From Bacillota bacterium (GTDB lineage: Bacteria > Bacillota > Clostridia > Christensenellales > SZUA-584): a stretch of DNA of 64,000 nucleotides. Each line of letters opens with the position of its first letter. Position 1 is the stretch's first letter. The notes beneath the pieces were generated by a model. The model was given only the letters and a program-made list of their open reading frames with translations. It did no database searches and was not told where the DNA came from. Below, one piece after another: positions 14,713 to 24,527 of the stretch. Both the position numbers and the translations under genes were made by a program. Location of the stretch: contig JAEWTW010000057.1 in the NCBI GenBank assembly GCA_023397655.1, forward strand, positions 124,001 through 188,000, written 5' to 3'.

Positions 14713-17175
14713 ATGAAAAGGAACAGACAAACGAAAATATTATTTAAAATCAATCTGATCTTTATCATATGTGTGGTTTTCATGCTGGCGCTGGGAACCG
14801 TGCTGCTTATCGATGTGCTGATCAAACCGGTCGAGCAGATGGAAAGCATGAGAATCCAAAACGATATATCCAATGTCAAGAATGCCATGGATTCCAAAAT
14901 CAACAATCTTAGCACACTGGTTAAGGTGCTTGCAATATCGGATAACTCATATCAATTTATGCAGGACGGCGATAAAAGCCACCTGCCTGAAACAGATATC
15001 AGTAATCTCGGAGTCAGCATGATGCTCTATCTGTCCAACGACGCTGAGGTGATGCACGGGTGGTTAACGCAGCCAGACGGTACTGTCTCGCAAACGGTGG
15101 GCGACGGCATTAGGGAGCGCCTGTCCCGCTACAGGACGCTGTGGATCATCGATGACGATTTCGGCTTCAAAGGAATATGGACGCTGCCGGAGGGGCCGAT
15201 GATGGTGGCATCTTACCCCGTTATGAATCAGGGTGAAAATCAAGAGGTGCTGGGGCATATCGTGTTCGGGCAGTATCTGGACGACAAAACAGTGGGCGAC
15301 CTGTCGAACTCAATGAACATGGACATCAGCGTCGCCACCATCACTCCGAATGAGTATACACGGCTGAAGGCGTCCAATCATGAGTCGTTTGGTATTGTCA
15401 CAACGGAGGTGTCTGACTCCAACATTGTCGGTTCAAGATACGTTCCGGATACTTTCAACGAGACAGCTATCAGGCTGAGCGTTACGCAGCGCCGCGACAT
15501 ATACAACGTCGGGCAGAGCACGGTATTCTTTACCGTAGGTACCGTCGCGGTGATATTCTTCGTTGTCATGCTGCTGTTGTGGATACTGATCAACAAAAGC
15601 GTGATCAAACGAATATCCTGCCTGCATAAGAATGTGACGGCGATAACGATGGACAAAGACCTGTCCGGAAGAGTGGAAACCACCGGCACCAGAGATGAGA
15701 TATATTATCTGTCCGCCAACATCAACAATATGCTTGATGTCGTCGAACAGCTGAGCCTGGACAAGCACCTGGTGAATCTGGATCTGGAAAAGAGATCAAT
15801 GGAGCTGCTCAAAGCCAATGATGCGCTGATAGGTGAAAAAGAAAAAATCAAGCATATGGCTTATCACGACAGCCTGACAAATCTGCCCAACGGTGTCTAT
15901 TTCAACGATTATCTGAACCGTCAGATACAAAACGCCAACCGGGTGGGCATGCAGCTGGCCGTGCTGTTCATCGATCTGGACGGCTTCAAGATGATCAACG
16001 ATACACTGGGCCACGCAGCCGGGGATGAGCTGCTGGTATCCGTGGCCTGGCGTCTCAGCGCCGTGCTGCGAAAAAGCGACTTTGTTGCCCGGATCGGCGG
16101 CGACGAATTCATCATACTGATCAACAATACAGAGAACGCGAACGGGATCGAGACCATCGCGAACAAGATATTAAAGAAGCTGGCCGAGCCGTTTACCGTC
16201 AGCGGACAGGAATGCTTCATTTCCGCCAGCATCGGGGTATCGCAGTACCCCATCGACGGGAGCAGTGCAGAGGAGCTGACCAAAAATGCCGATCTGGCGA
16301 TGTACAAGGCCAAGGACGGAGGCAAGAGCAAGTTCTGCTTCTGCAGCCGCGAGATGAAGGACCAGATCGTCGAGAATATGGTGCTGAGCAATCAGCTGTG
16401 GCGGGCGCTGGAACGCAACGAATTCGAATTGTATTACCAGCCGCAGGTCAATTGCTACACCAGCCGGATTATCGGCATGGAGGCGTTGATACGGTGGAAC
16501 CATGTGGAAAGGGGCATGGTACTGCCCAGCAAGTTCATCGGCCTTGCGGAGCAGACGGGCGCGATCAACCCGATTGGAGAGTGGGTGCTCAAAACAGCAG
16601 CCGTGCAGTGCAAGAAATGGCAGGACGCCTATATGCCCAGCCTGCGCATGGCGGTCAACCTATCCACAAAGCAGCTGCAGAACCACGATATCGTGCGGCA
16701 TGTCAGCGATATACTGAAAGAGACAGGTATGGACCCCGGAACGCTGGAGCTTGAGGTCACTGAAAGCGTCTTTGTCAAAGAGGTGGAGTTTGTCATCAAC
16801 ATACTGAACCAGCTCAAAGAGCTGGGGGTGGAGATCGCCATCGACGACTTCGGAACCGAATACGCCAGCATGAACTACTTAAAGCACATGCCGGTCAACA
16901 GGATCAAGATCGCGATGCCGTTTATACAGGGGCTCGATGTCAGCGAGAAGGATCAGGCTATCACCAAAGCCATCATCATACTGGCGAAGAACATGGGCAT
17001 GTCGGTGATTGCCGAGGGCGTGGAAACCAGAAGCCAGCACAACTTCCTGATGCAAAAGCTGTGCGACGAAACTCAAGGGTTCTACTTCTACAAGCCTTTG
17101 CCCGCCCATGAGATTGAACAGATACTCAAACAGCAGTATGCGCAGCAAACGATATTGGCCGGGCTGAGAGAATAG
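14713..17175 (+). CDS. Membrane GGDEF-EAL cyclic-di-GMP enzyme with extracellular CHASE4-like sensor
   Basis: The protein is 820 residues from ATG 14713. TM1 (about 8-30), an extracytoplasmic sensory domain of about 235 residues and TM2 (about 271-293) precede a HAMP-like linker, GGDEF and EAL domains. GGDEF is intact at 462-466 and the RxxD inhibitory site (RKSD, 453-456) sits at the canonical five-residue distance. EAL has E590, NLST, TES, DDFG and AEGVET. The usual DxxKID is NRIKIA and FGTGYSS is FGTEYAS, so phosphodiesterase output may be altered. It could both make and break c-di-GMP. A TTG 84 bases upstream is an alternative start. Confidence 0.9.
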   Translation: MKRNRQTKILFKINLIFIICVVFMLALGTVLLIDVLIKPVEQMESMRIQNDISNVKNAMDSKINNLSTLVKVLAISDNSYQFMQDGDKSHLPETDISNLGVSMMLYLSNDAEVMHGWLTQPDGTVSQTVGDGIRERLSRYRTLWIIDDDFGFKGIWTLPEGPMMVASYPVMNQGENQEVLGHIVFGQYLDDKTVGDLSNSMNMDISVATITPNEYTRLKASNHESFGIVTTEVSDSNIVGSRYVPDTFNETAIRLSVTQRRDIYNVGQSTVFFTVGTVAVIFFVVMLLLWILINKSVIKRISCLHKNVTAITMDKDLSGRVETTGTRDEIYYLSANINNMLDVVEQLSLDKHLVNLDLEKRSMELLKANDALIGEKEKIKHMAYHDSLTNLPNGVYFNDYLNRQIQNANRVGMQLAVLFIDLDGFKMINDTLGHAAGDELLVSVAWRLSAVLRKSDFVARIGGDEFIILINNTENANGIETIANKILKKLAEPFTVSGQECFISASIGVSQYPIDGSSAEELTKNADLAMYKAKDGGKSKFCFCSREMKDQIVENMVLSNQLWRALERNEFELYYQPQVNCYTSRIIGMEALIRWNHVERGMVLPSKFIGLAEQTGAINPIGEWVLKTAAVQCKKWQDAYMPSLRMAVNLSTKQLQNHDIVRHVSDILKETGMDPGTLELEVTESVFVKEVEFVINILNQLKELGVEIAIDDFGTEYASMNYLKHMPVNRIKIAMPFIQGLDVSEKDQAITKAIIILAKNMGMSVIAEGVETRSQHNFLMQKLCDETQGFYFYKPLPAHEIEQILKQQYAQQTILAGLRE

Positions 17176-17201
17176 GTCAGGAGATACAGGTGAATGAAAT
17201 C

Positions 17202-17232
17202 AGGAGCGGAGTCTTGTCAGCCGCTCCTTTTC
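17202..17232 (+). terminator. Intrinsic terminator of the GGDEF-EAL gene
   Basis: GGAGCGG pairs with CCGCTCC, followed by TTTT. Confidence 0.75.
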
Positions 17233-17264
17233 ATTTTAGCCAAAAAACCATGGAAATACATGGC

Positions 17265-17293
17265 TGGACAAAAGCGGCGGGTATCACTATAAT
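17265..17293 (+). promoter_or_regulatory. Promoter of the amidase gene
   Basis: TGGACA (17265-17270), a 17-bp spacer and a perfect TATAAT (17288-17293). A second TATAAT lies at 17302-17307. The resulting leader is about 70 nt and can form a GTCCCC/GGGGAC hairpin (17339-17357) just before the ribosome site. Confidence 0.7.
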
Positions 17294-17371
17294 AATACAG
17301 GTATAATCAGCCGTGATGACCGGAAACTCTGAACCGGTGTCCCCTGCTCAAGGGGACGTCCTGGGGTGACT

Positions 17372-18535
17372 ATGAGATTAACAGAAAGCAGATTGAAAAT
17401 AGTATCTGTTGCGCTGGCATTTCTGCTCGCAGGAATGCTGTGTGCCGCTCCTGCACGTGCGGCGGGCCAGCTGGCAAGTGACGTCTATACGATTGACCGA
17501 ACGAACAGGCTGCTGACAGGCGTTAAAGCGGGGACACCGCTGACGGAGCTTATCGCCGGCATGAACAACGACCCGGGGAGCCTCTCCGTGCTGGACAGCG
17601 AAGACACTGTTATAACTGACGGCAATGCAGCCACCGGTATGACGCTGCGTCTCACCGAGGGCGGCGAGACAGCGGATTCGCTGGCTGTGGTGGTCAGCGG
17701 GGATGCTGACGGAGACGGTTGTGTGACAACGGCGGACTATACGCTGGTGCGGCTGGATCTGCTCGGTAAAAAAGCGCTGAGCGGCGCATACCGGCGTGCG
17801 GGCGACGTTGGCGGCAATGGGACTTTGGGCATCGGCGACTACACGCAGCTGCGGCTGGCCATATTAGGCTTGTGTGAGCTGGGTGAGGATACTTTACCGC
17901 TGGCAGGCATGCTGATCGGGCTGGACCCCGGCCATCAGCGCAAAGCCAACAACGACCTGGAACCTATGGCGCCCGGCAGCAGCGTAATGAACAAGAAGGT
18001 GACAAGCGGCACCCAGGGGCGCTTCACCGGTGTGCCGGAATATGTGGTGAACCTGCAGGTGGGGCTGAAGCTTCGGGATGAGCTGGAAGCTCTGGGCGCG
18101 GCGGTGATCATGACGCGCACCACGCACGATATTGACATCTCCAACTCCGAACGGGCCAAAATGATGAACAAGGCGGGTGTGGACTGCTGGCTGCGCATCC
18201 ACGCGGACGGCAGCGACGATTCGTCGGTATACGGCATCAGTATTCTGGTGCCTGCCGCGGGCACGATGAACACCAGCGACGCGGGCGTGCAGCAGCGCAG
18301 CGCACAGCTGGCGGGGGTGCTGCTGGACAGCGTTGTCAAGTCCACCAAGGCCAAAAGCCGCGGCCTCAAATACCGGTCGGATCAAACGGGCTTCTGCTGG
18401 TCGTCCGTGCCGGTGTGCAACATCGAAATGGGATACATGACCAACGAAGCGGAGGACAAGCTGCTGGTCACCGACGCGTATCAGAACAAGATCGTGGACG
18501 GGCTGGTTGATGGGTTCCTGAAATACTTTGAGTAG
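17372..18535 (+). CDS. Secreted N-acetylmuramoyl-L-alanine amidase with dockerin-type repeats
   Basis: The protein is 387 residues. A signal peptide (cleavage likely after ARA) is followed by a domain of about 80 residues, and then a dockerin type I pair with calcium loops starting DADGDGCVTTADY and DVGGNGTLGIGDY. The C-terminal Amidase_3 domain has zinc ligands in LDPGH, IHADG and the catalytic Glu in NIEMGYM. It should cut the bond between MurNAc and L-Ala in peptidoglycan. The dockerin could dock it on a cohesin or cell-surface partner; none is seen here. The GTG at 17366 is an alternative start. Confidence 0.85.
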   Translation: MRLTESRLKIVSVALAFLLAGMLCAAPARAAGQLASDVYTIDRTNRLLTGVKAGTPLTELIAGMNNDPGSLSVLDSEDTVITDGNAATGMTLRLTEGGETADSLAVVVSGDADGDGCVTTADYTLVRLDLLGKKALSGAYRRAGDVGGNGTLGIGDYTQLRLAILGLCELGEDTLPLAGMLIGLDPGHQRKANNDLEPMAPGSSVMNKKVTSGTQGRFTGVPEYVVNLQVGLKLRDELEALGAAVIMTRTTHDIDISNSERAKMMNKAGVDCWLRIHADGSDDSSVYGISILVPAAGTMNTSDAGVQQRSAQLAGVLLDSVVKSTKAKSRGLKYRSDQTGFCWSSVPVCNIEMGYMTNEAEDKLLVTDAYQNKIVDGLVDGFLKYFE

Positions 18536-18554
18536 CGATTGACGAATTTATAAT

Positions 18555-18583
18555 GCGTTGCCCAAGCCGGCAGCGCGTTTTTA
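18555..18583 (+). terminator. Intrinsic terminator of the amidase gene
   Basis: GCGTTGC pairs, with one wobble, with GCAGCGC, followed by a T run. Confidence 0.6.
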
Positions 18584-18657
18584 TTTATCCCGCATTGCGA
18601 ACGCCACTCCGATGAGATATAATCCAAGCTGAAACATAATTTGGAGAGGAGATCCAA

Positions 18658-19992
18658 TTGAACGACCCGCTTGTTTGGCAGCTGCTGCTTCAGCTGTTTC
18701 TGATATTGGTTAACGCCTTTTTTTCCTGCAGCGAGATCGCCATCATTTCCATTAACGATACCAAGCTGCGGCGGCTGGCGGATTCAGGCCACAAGAGCGC
18801 GCTGGCGCTGGCCAAACTGACCAAACAGCCCGCCCGTTTTCTTGCGACAATACAGGTGGGCATTACGCTGGCCGGTTTTCTGGGCAGCGCGTTTGCAGCT
18901 GAGAATTTCGCAGACAGAATCGTCACCGCCTTTATCGAGGGCGGTTCCGCAATGGATCCGAATGCGCTGCATACCATCATCCTCATCATCATCACGCTGA
19001 TACTGTCCTATTTTACGCTGGTGCTGGGCGAATTGGTGCCCAAGCGCATCGCGATGAAAAAGCCGGAGCCTATCGCACTGGCCGTGGGCCGCGTCATCTA
19101 TTTCGTTTCCAAGGTGGCGACACCGCTGGTCTGGCTGCTGACGGCTTCCACCAACGGTCTGCTCAGGCTGTTTCGTATCAACCCGCACGCCGAGGAGAAC
19201 CAGGTGACGGAGGAGGAGATCCGCATCATGGTGGATATCGGCGAGGAGAAGGGCGCCATTGCCCCCGAGGAGGGGGAAATGATAGACAACGTGCTGGAGC
19301 TGTCCGAAAAGACGGCGGTGGAGCTGATGACGCCGCGCACCGACCTCGAGGTACTGTGGCTGGAGGATAAGCCGGAGCAGTGGGAGGAGCTGATATTCTC
19401 CACCAATCACTCGCGCTATCCCGTCTGCGGCGAGGATATGGACGAGATCGTGGGCTTCTTGCACGTGAGAGACTACTTCGCGAACATACGCAGTGAGCAG
19501 CCCAAGGGCTTAAAGGAGCTGCTGCGTGCCGCATATCTGGTGCCCGAGACGGTGACAGCAGACATTTTGCTGCGCGAAATGAAGCTGAATAAAACCCACA
19601 TGGCGGTGGTCGTGGATGAATACGGCGGCACCAGCGGCGTGGTCACGATGGAAGACCTGCTGGAAGAGATTGTCGGCCAGATCGAGGATGAGCACGACGA
19701 CGAAGGGCCGGATATCATCAAGCTGGAGGACGGGCGCTGGCGCGCACGCGGCTCTATCGATTTGGATTCACTTTCCGAGGAAATGGGTTTTGTGCTGCCG
19801 GAGGGTGATTACGATACGCTTGGCGGCCTCATCTATTCGCGGCTATCCAGCATCCCCTGCGACGGCTCTCATCCCGAGGTAGACATTGCGGGGCTGCATA
19901 TCCGCGTCGAGGAGCTGACGGACCGCCGCGTGGAATGGGCGGAGATCACAAAAATACCGGCCAAGACAGACGAGGACAGCAAAACGGACTAA
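18658..19992 (+). CDS. CNNM/CorC-family membrane protein with CBS pair (hemolysin family)
   Basis: The protein is 444 residues, typical of the family. An N-terminal CNNM (DUF21) domain with about four membrane segments (roughly 1-190) is followed by a CBS pair and a C-terminal CorC_HlyC domain. VVVDEYGGTSGVVTMEDLLEEI, cited as its core VVVDEYGGTSGVVT, is the characteristic second CBS. Relatives take part in Mg2+/Co2+ efflux or homeostasis; hemolysin is a historical name. The start is a TTG with GAGAGGAG upstream. It ends 15 bases before uvsE, so the two are probably co-transcribed. Confidence 0.9.
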   Translation: MNDPLVWQLLLQLFLILVNAFFSCSEIAIISINDTKLRRLADSGHKSALALAKLTKQPARFLATIQVGITLAGFLGSAFAAENFADRIVTAFIEGGSAMDPNALHTIILIIITLILSYFTLVLGELVPKRIAMKKPEPIALAVGRVIYFVSKVATPLVWLLTASTNGLLRLFRINPHAEENQVTEEEIRIMVDIGEEKGAIAPEEGEMIDNVLELSEKTAVELMTPRTDLEVLWLEDKPEQWEELIFSTNHSRYPVCGEDMDEIVGFLHVRDYFANIRSEQPKGLKELLRAAYLVPETVTADILLREMKLNKTHMAVVVDEYGGTSGVVTMEDLLEEIVGQIEDEHDDEGPDIIKLEDGRWRARGSIDLDSLSEEMGFVLPEGDYDTLGGLIYSRLSSIPCDGSHPEVDIAGLHIRVEELTDRRVEWAEITKIPAKTDEDSKTD

Positions 19993-20007
19993 AGAGAGGA
20001 CTGAACG

Positions 20008-21243
20008 GTGAATATCGGATACGCCTGCATCGCGCTGGGCGTGCCGGGTGCGCAGCTTAAAACGTGCCGCCTTGCCAACGCATCCCATGACACGCTGTAC
20101 CGGCTCGTGGAAAACAATCTGAGCGCGCTGGAGGCCATGCTGACTTATAATGCCCGCGAGGGCATTTGTCTTTTTCGTATCAGCTCTGAGCTCGTTCCTT
20201 TTGGCTCTCACCCGGCTGTGCGGTTTCCGTGGACGGAAATTTTTGCGGCACAGCTAAAAGCGCTGGGAGGCATCATTCGGAAGTACGGCATGCGCGTCTC
20301 CATGCACCCGGGGCAATATACGCTGCTGAACGCCACGGACGCGGGCGTCACGCAGCGTTCCATAGACGACATCCGCTACCATGCCGCCGTGCTGGACGCG
20401 CTGGGGACGGATCATACGCATAAGATTGTGCTGCATATCGGCGGCACCTACGGCGACAAGACACAGTCCATGCAGCGCTTTAAAACCCACTTTCAAGAAC
20501 TGGAACCTGCACTCCGCTGCCGTATCGTGCTGGAAAACGACGACCACCATTTTCATATCGGCGATGTGCTGGAAACGGCGACGGCGCTGGGTATGCCCGC
20601 GGTGTTTGACAGCCTGCACCACGCCGTCAACAGCTGCGGCGGATCGGATGCGCATTGGATAACCGCGTGCCAGCCGACTTGGGACAGCCGCCAGAAGATC
20701 CACTATTCCCAGCAGGCGGCGGGCAAGAAACCGGGCGCGCATTCGGATACTGTGCGGGTGAGTGAGTTTCTGGAATTCTGCGATGCTCTGCCGAACCGGG
20801 ATATCGACATCATGCTGGAGGTGAAGGACAAAAATCTTTCAGCTGTAAAATGCAGGCTTTGCATCATGGATGATAAGCGCATCTCGCAGTTGGAGAGGGA
20901 GTGGAGCCGCTATAAGTACGCGGTGCTGGAGCGCGACCCTGCAGCCTACAACCGTATACGCGGGCTGCTCAAAGACAAATTCGCATACCCCGCGGAGGAA
21001 TTTTACAGCATCATCGAACAGGCAATGCGGCAGCCGTTTCATCCGGGTCACGCACTGAACGCCTCGCAGCATGTGTGGGGATATTTCAGTCAATTGGCGA
21101 CGGAGAAGGAGAGGCAGCGCTTTTTAAGCCTTACTGACAGCTTCGATGACCTGAAAGCCCGCCGCACCAAAGCACTATTAAAGCAGTTAACGGAGAAATA
21201 TCACGTGTCCTATCTGAAAGACTCGTATTATTTTCTGGAATGA
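20008..21243 (+). CDS. uvsE: UV damage endonuclease UvsE/UvdE
   Basis: The protein is 411 residues. The TIM-barrel UvdE signature is seen in IGYACIALG at the N-terminus, RISSELVPFGSH, MHPGQYTLLN, and metal ligands around LHIGGTYGDK, LENDDHHFHIGD and DSLHHAVN. The enzyme nicks DNA 5' to UV photoproducts in an alternative excision pathway; in Bacillus it is part of spore DNA repair. The start is a GTG with AGAGGA upstream. The C-terminal ~100 residues extend beyond the minimal barrel, as in other UvsE of this length. Confidence 0.92.
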   Translation: MNIGYACIALGVPGAQLKTCRLANASHDTLYRLVENNLSALEAMLTYNAREGICLFRISSELVPFGSHPAVRFPWTEIFAAQLKALGGIIRKYGMRVSMHPGQYTLLNATDAGVTQRSIDDIRYHAAVLDALGTDHTHKIVLHIGGTYGDKTQSMQRFKTHFQELEPALRCRIVLENDDHHFHIGDVLETATALGMPAVFDSLHHAVNSCGGSDAHWITACQPTWDSRQKIHYSQQAAGKKPGAHSDTVRVSEFLEFCDALPNRDIDIMLEVKDKNLSAVKCRLCIMDDKRISQLEREWSRYKYAVLERDPAAYNRIRGLLKDKFAYPAEEFYSIIEQAMRQPFHPGHALNASQHVWGYFSQLATEKERQRFLSLTDSFDDLKARRTKALLKQLTEKYHVSYLKDSYYFLE

Positions 21244-21367
21244 CAACAAACTTTAAACAAGGGGTTCATTTTTTAGCATTATAACCGATAAATCAATTAG
21301 ACATCTTGTATCGCAGTGACTTTTTTATTATACCGGAAAAGACCGACGGAAATTCAGGGGGGCCTGT

Positions 21368-24300
21368 ATGAATGAATCGGCGTACCGGATTTTGGGAGAT
21401 GTGAAAATAGAAAAGCCCACAACGGAAAAGTGGGAAAAGATGCTGGATACGATCACCGGCCTGTTTGGCTATGCGGCAGCTTTGGTGATGCGTGTTCATC
21501 CTGACGGAAATAAAGTGCTCGTCACAAGCGCCTGTTCCGCGCATATTTACCATGTCGGAGATAAAGCGACGAAGCAAATCGGGGTATTCTGTGATACTGT
21601 AGTCGCTACACGCTGTATGCTGATCATACCCGATGCATTGATGAACAATGATCTGGCAGGGAGCTTGGACTTATCGCACGGCATATCGTCCTGTTTGGGA
21701 TATCCGATTTTCTGGCCGGACGGAAGCGTATTCGGCGCAATTTGTGCGCTGGACGACAAGGTGCGTGTCTTCACAGACAACGAAGTAAACCTGCTGGGCC
21801 TGACAGCCACGGTGATCGGGGATTCTCTGAAAGCCCTGCTGGACCGCGAACAGCTCAGGAGCGAGATTGAGCGTCAGACGCGCGCCGCGCAGGCGCTGAG
21901 GGAATCGGAGGAGCGCTTCCGCAAGGTTTTTGAGCTGTCGCCCACCGCCATCATGATCACGACAGCATCCGAAGGGCGGTTGTTGGATGTTAACGACGCA
22001 TGCCTCAAGCTGTTCGGGGTCAGCAAGCAGGAGCTGCTGGGCAAAAAGGTCACGGATTTTCCTATGTACGGCGATCCCTCTGAACGCCGGGTGGTGCTGG
22101 AAAAGCTTCGGCCAGACGGTAAGATACGACATCATCTGTCCAGCAAGAAAACCAGCGCGGGCGTTGACCTGGAGCTGGACGTTTCGGTGGACATAATCCG
22201 CATCGGAGACGAGCAGTGCCTGATCGCCACGCTGTATGATCTGACGGAGCAGAACAAACTGGAGCGCCAGCTCATCGCCAGTGAAGTGCGGCTGCGGCGC
22301 GCCCAGCAGATGGCCCGTGTGGGCAACTGGGAGTATGATCCGCAAGGCAACTTGTTCTGGGCTTCTGAAGAAAGCCTGAATATGTACGGTATTGGGTATG
22401 ATTCGCCATTTGCCGATGCCAAAATGGTACAAGGGGCCGTACTGCCGGAAGACAGGCCGATGATGGACGAGGCATTGCGCAGCGTATTGGACGGCGGCGT
22501 GTATAATGTGCAGTTTCGCATCAAAAGGCTGGACAACGACAGGATACGCGTGCTGCATTCCGTGGCCGAGCTGGGTGACCACCCGGACGACGGGCGGGTT
22601 ATTGTCAAGGGCGTCGTCCATGATATCACGGATTATGTCAATACCGAGCAGCGGCTGATTGAGAGTGAGCGACGGTATAAAGCGCTTTTTGAGGATACCT
22701 CGGCTGTTCAGCTGGTCGTGGAGATGGAGACGGGCGTAATAGAAGCTGCTAACCCCGCCGCTTTTGCGTTTTACGGATACAGCCCAGAGGAGCTGGTGGG
22801 GCAGAGCATGGCCGTCATCAACGGTTTGTCTGCCAAGGCTTTGCTGGAAAGGCTGTACAACGCCTATAACCGGGTCAAAAACTATCATGAGGTGACACAC
22901 AGGCTGAAGTCAGGCGAACAGCGCTGGGTGGCGTCTTTCAGCGGACCGATCGATATCGACGGCAGAAAATTCGTCAGTCTCGTGGTCCATGACATCACGG
23001 ACAGAAATGAAGCGGAAAAGAAACTGCGTGCCAGCGAAACCCGTTACAGGAATCTGTTTCACAACAACGCGGCGGTGCAGATCATCATTGACAGCGATAC
23101 CGGCAAGGTTTACGACGCAAACGATGCGGCTTGCGCTTACTATGGGATGGCACTCGATGACATCCAGCAGAAGAGTCTGTGGGATCTGAACCCGTCGGGA
23201 GAGAAGTTTATCAGGGCGAACATGGGCAAGGCGCTGGAGAAGGGTACGCTTCATATCGTGACGAAGCATCGCCGGGGTGACGGAGAAATCCGTGATGTGG
23301 AGGTTTACAGCGGCCGCGTCGATCTGGACAGCAAAAAGCTGCTGCACGCCATTATTCACGATGTAACCCAAAGGACTGAGGCGCAAAAAGCGTTGGAGGA
23401 GAGCGAAAAACGCTTCCGCCTATTCGTTGAAAATGCCCCGGATGGCGTTTTTGTTCAGACCAGGGGGTGCTTCAATTATGTTAACAGAAAGACAGTGGAG
23501 ATGTTTGGCGCATCGACCATAAATGATCTGATCGGTAGGGACATTGCAGAAAATTTTGCAGAAGATTTTAAAAGGACGGTCAAAGAACGCATACAAACAC
23601 TCAACTTGTCAGGGCAACCAGTGCCGCTGAAAGAAGAAGTCATCGTCCGGACGGACGGCAGTTTTATGGATGTTGAGGTGTCTGCTGTGCCGTTTTGCTA
23701 TCAGGGCGAGAATGGGGCACTGGTGTTCATGCGCGATATCTCTGAACGCCGGGACATGGAAAAGGAGCGCGAAGCCATGGAAGCCCAGCTGCGGCAGAAG
23801 CAGAAAATGGAGGCCATCGGCACGCTGGCGGGCGGCGTTGCGCACGAGATAAACAATCCGGTAACGGGCATCATCAACTACGCCCAGTTGATCACCGAGT
23901 CGGCCGGTGCAGACGGTGAGATCCGGACTTTCTGCGGGGAGATCATCTATGAAGGCCGGCGCATCGCAGAGATCGTGAGCAGCCTGCTGAAGTTCTCCCG
24001 TCAGGAGAAGAATACCCACAGCCCGGCGCAGATTAATGATATCGTGACGGGGACGCTGTCGCTCACACGCATGATTCTCAAACGTGACCAGATTGCGCTG
24101 GAAGTCAATATCCCTGACGGACTGCCCAGCATCAAATGCCGCAGCCAGCAGATACAGCAGGTGCTGATGAACCTGATCACAAATGCGCGCGATGCGCTGA
24201 ACGCCAAATACAAGGGCTTCAGCGAGAACAAGCGGATCACAATCAGCGGCGGCATGTTTGAACGCGAGGGACGGCGCTGGCTTCGCGTCACGGTGGAAGA

Positions 24301-24514
24301 CAGGGGCACCGGCATACCGGCGGATGTGATGGATAAGATATTCAACCCGTTCTTTACCACCAAACCACGGGATCTGGGCACGGGGCTCGGGCTGTCCATC
24401 AGCCACGGCATCGTGCGTGAGCACCACGGCGAGCTGTATTTTGAAACAACGCCGGGCGAGTTTACGAAAGCAGTGCTGGAGCTGCCCGTAGACAACGGCT
24501 GGAACATAGTATGA
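21368..24514 (+). CDS. Large sensor histidine kinase: GAF, five PAS domains, HisKA, HATPase
   Basis: The protein is 1048 residues with no clear membrane segment, so probably soluble. The layout is a GAF-like domain (1 to ~165), then PAS domains starting near 180, 305, 433, 557 and 680, then HisKA with H826 in GGVAHEINNP, and a HATPase with NLITNARDAL, DRGTGIP and GTGLGLSI. The HEINNP phosphoacceptor box is of the NtrB-like HPK4 kind. It phosphorylates a regulator, very likely the HD-GYP response regulator that starts 14 bases downstream. PAS domains may bind haem, flavin or ligands; none is shown by sequence. Confidence 0.92.
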   Translation: MNESAYRILGDVKIEKPTTEKWEKMLDTITGLFGYAAALVMRVHPDGNKVLVTSACSAHIYHVGDKATKQIGVFCDTVVATRCMLIIPDALMNNDLAGSLDLSHGISSCLGYPIFWPDGSVFGAICALDDKVRVFTDNEVNLLGLTATVIGDSLKALLDREQLRSEIERQTRAAQALRESEERFRKVFELSPTAIMITTASEGRLLDVNDACLKLFGVSKQELLGKKVTDFPMYGDPSERRVVLEKLRPDGKIRHHLSSKKTSAGVDLELDVSVDIIRIGDEQCLIATLYDLTEQNKLERQLIASEVRLRRAQQMARVGNWEYDPQGNLFWASEESLNMYGIGYDSPFADAKMVQGAVLPEDRPMMDEALRSVLDGGVYNVQFRIKRLDNDRIRVLHSVAELGDHPDDGRVIVKGVVHDITDYVNTEQRLIESERRYKALFEDTSAVQLVVEMETGVIEAANPAAFAFYGYSPEELVGQSMAVINGLSAKALLERLYNAYNRVKNYHEVTHRLKSGEQRWVASFSGPIDIDGRKFVSLVVHDITDRNEAEKKLRASETRYRNLFHNNAAVQIIIDSDTGKVYDANDAACAYYGMALDDIQQKSLWDLNPSGEKFIRANMGKALEKGTLHIVTKHRRGDGEIRDVEVYSGRVDLDSKKLLHAIIHDVTQRTEAQKALEESEKRFRLFVENAPDGVFVQTRGCFNYVNRKTVEMFGASTINDLIGRDIAENFAEDFKRTVKERIQTLNLSGQPVPLKEEVIVRTDGSFMDVEVSAVPFCYQGENGALVFMRDISERRDMEKEREAMEAQLRQKQKMEAIGTLAGGVAHEINNPVTGIINYAQLITESAGADGEIRTFCGEIIYEGRRIAEIVSSLLKFSRQEKNTHSPAQINDIVTGTLSLTRMILKRDQIALEVNIPDGLPSIKCRSQQIQQVLMNLITNARDALNAKYKGFSENKRITISGGMFEREGRRWLRVTVEDRGTGIPADVMDKIFNPFFTTKPRDLGTGLGLSISHGIVREHHGELYFETTPGEFTKAVLELPVDNGWNIV

Positions 24515-24527
24515 TCAAGGAGGAAAC

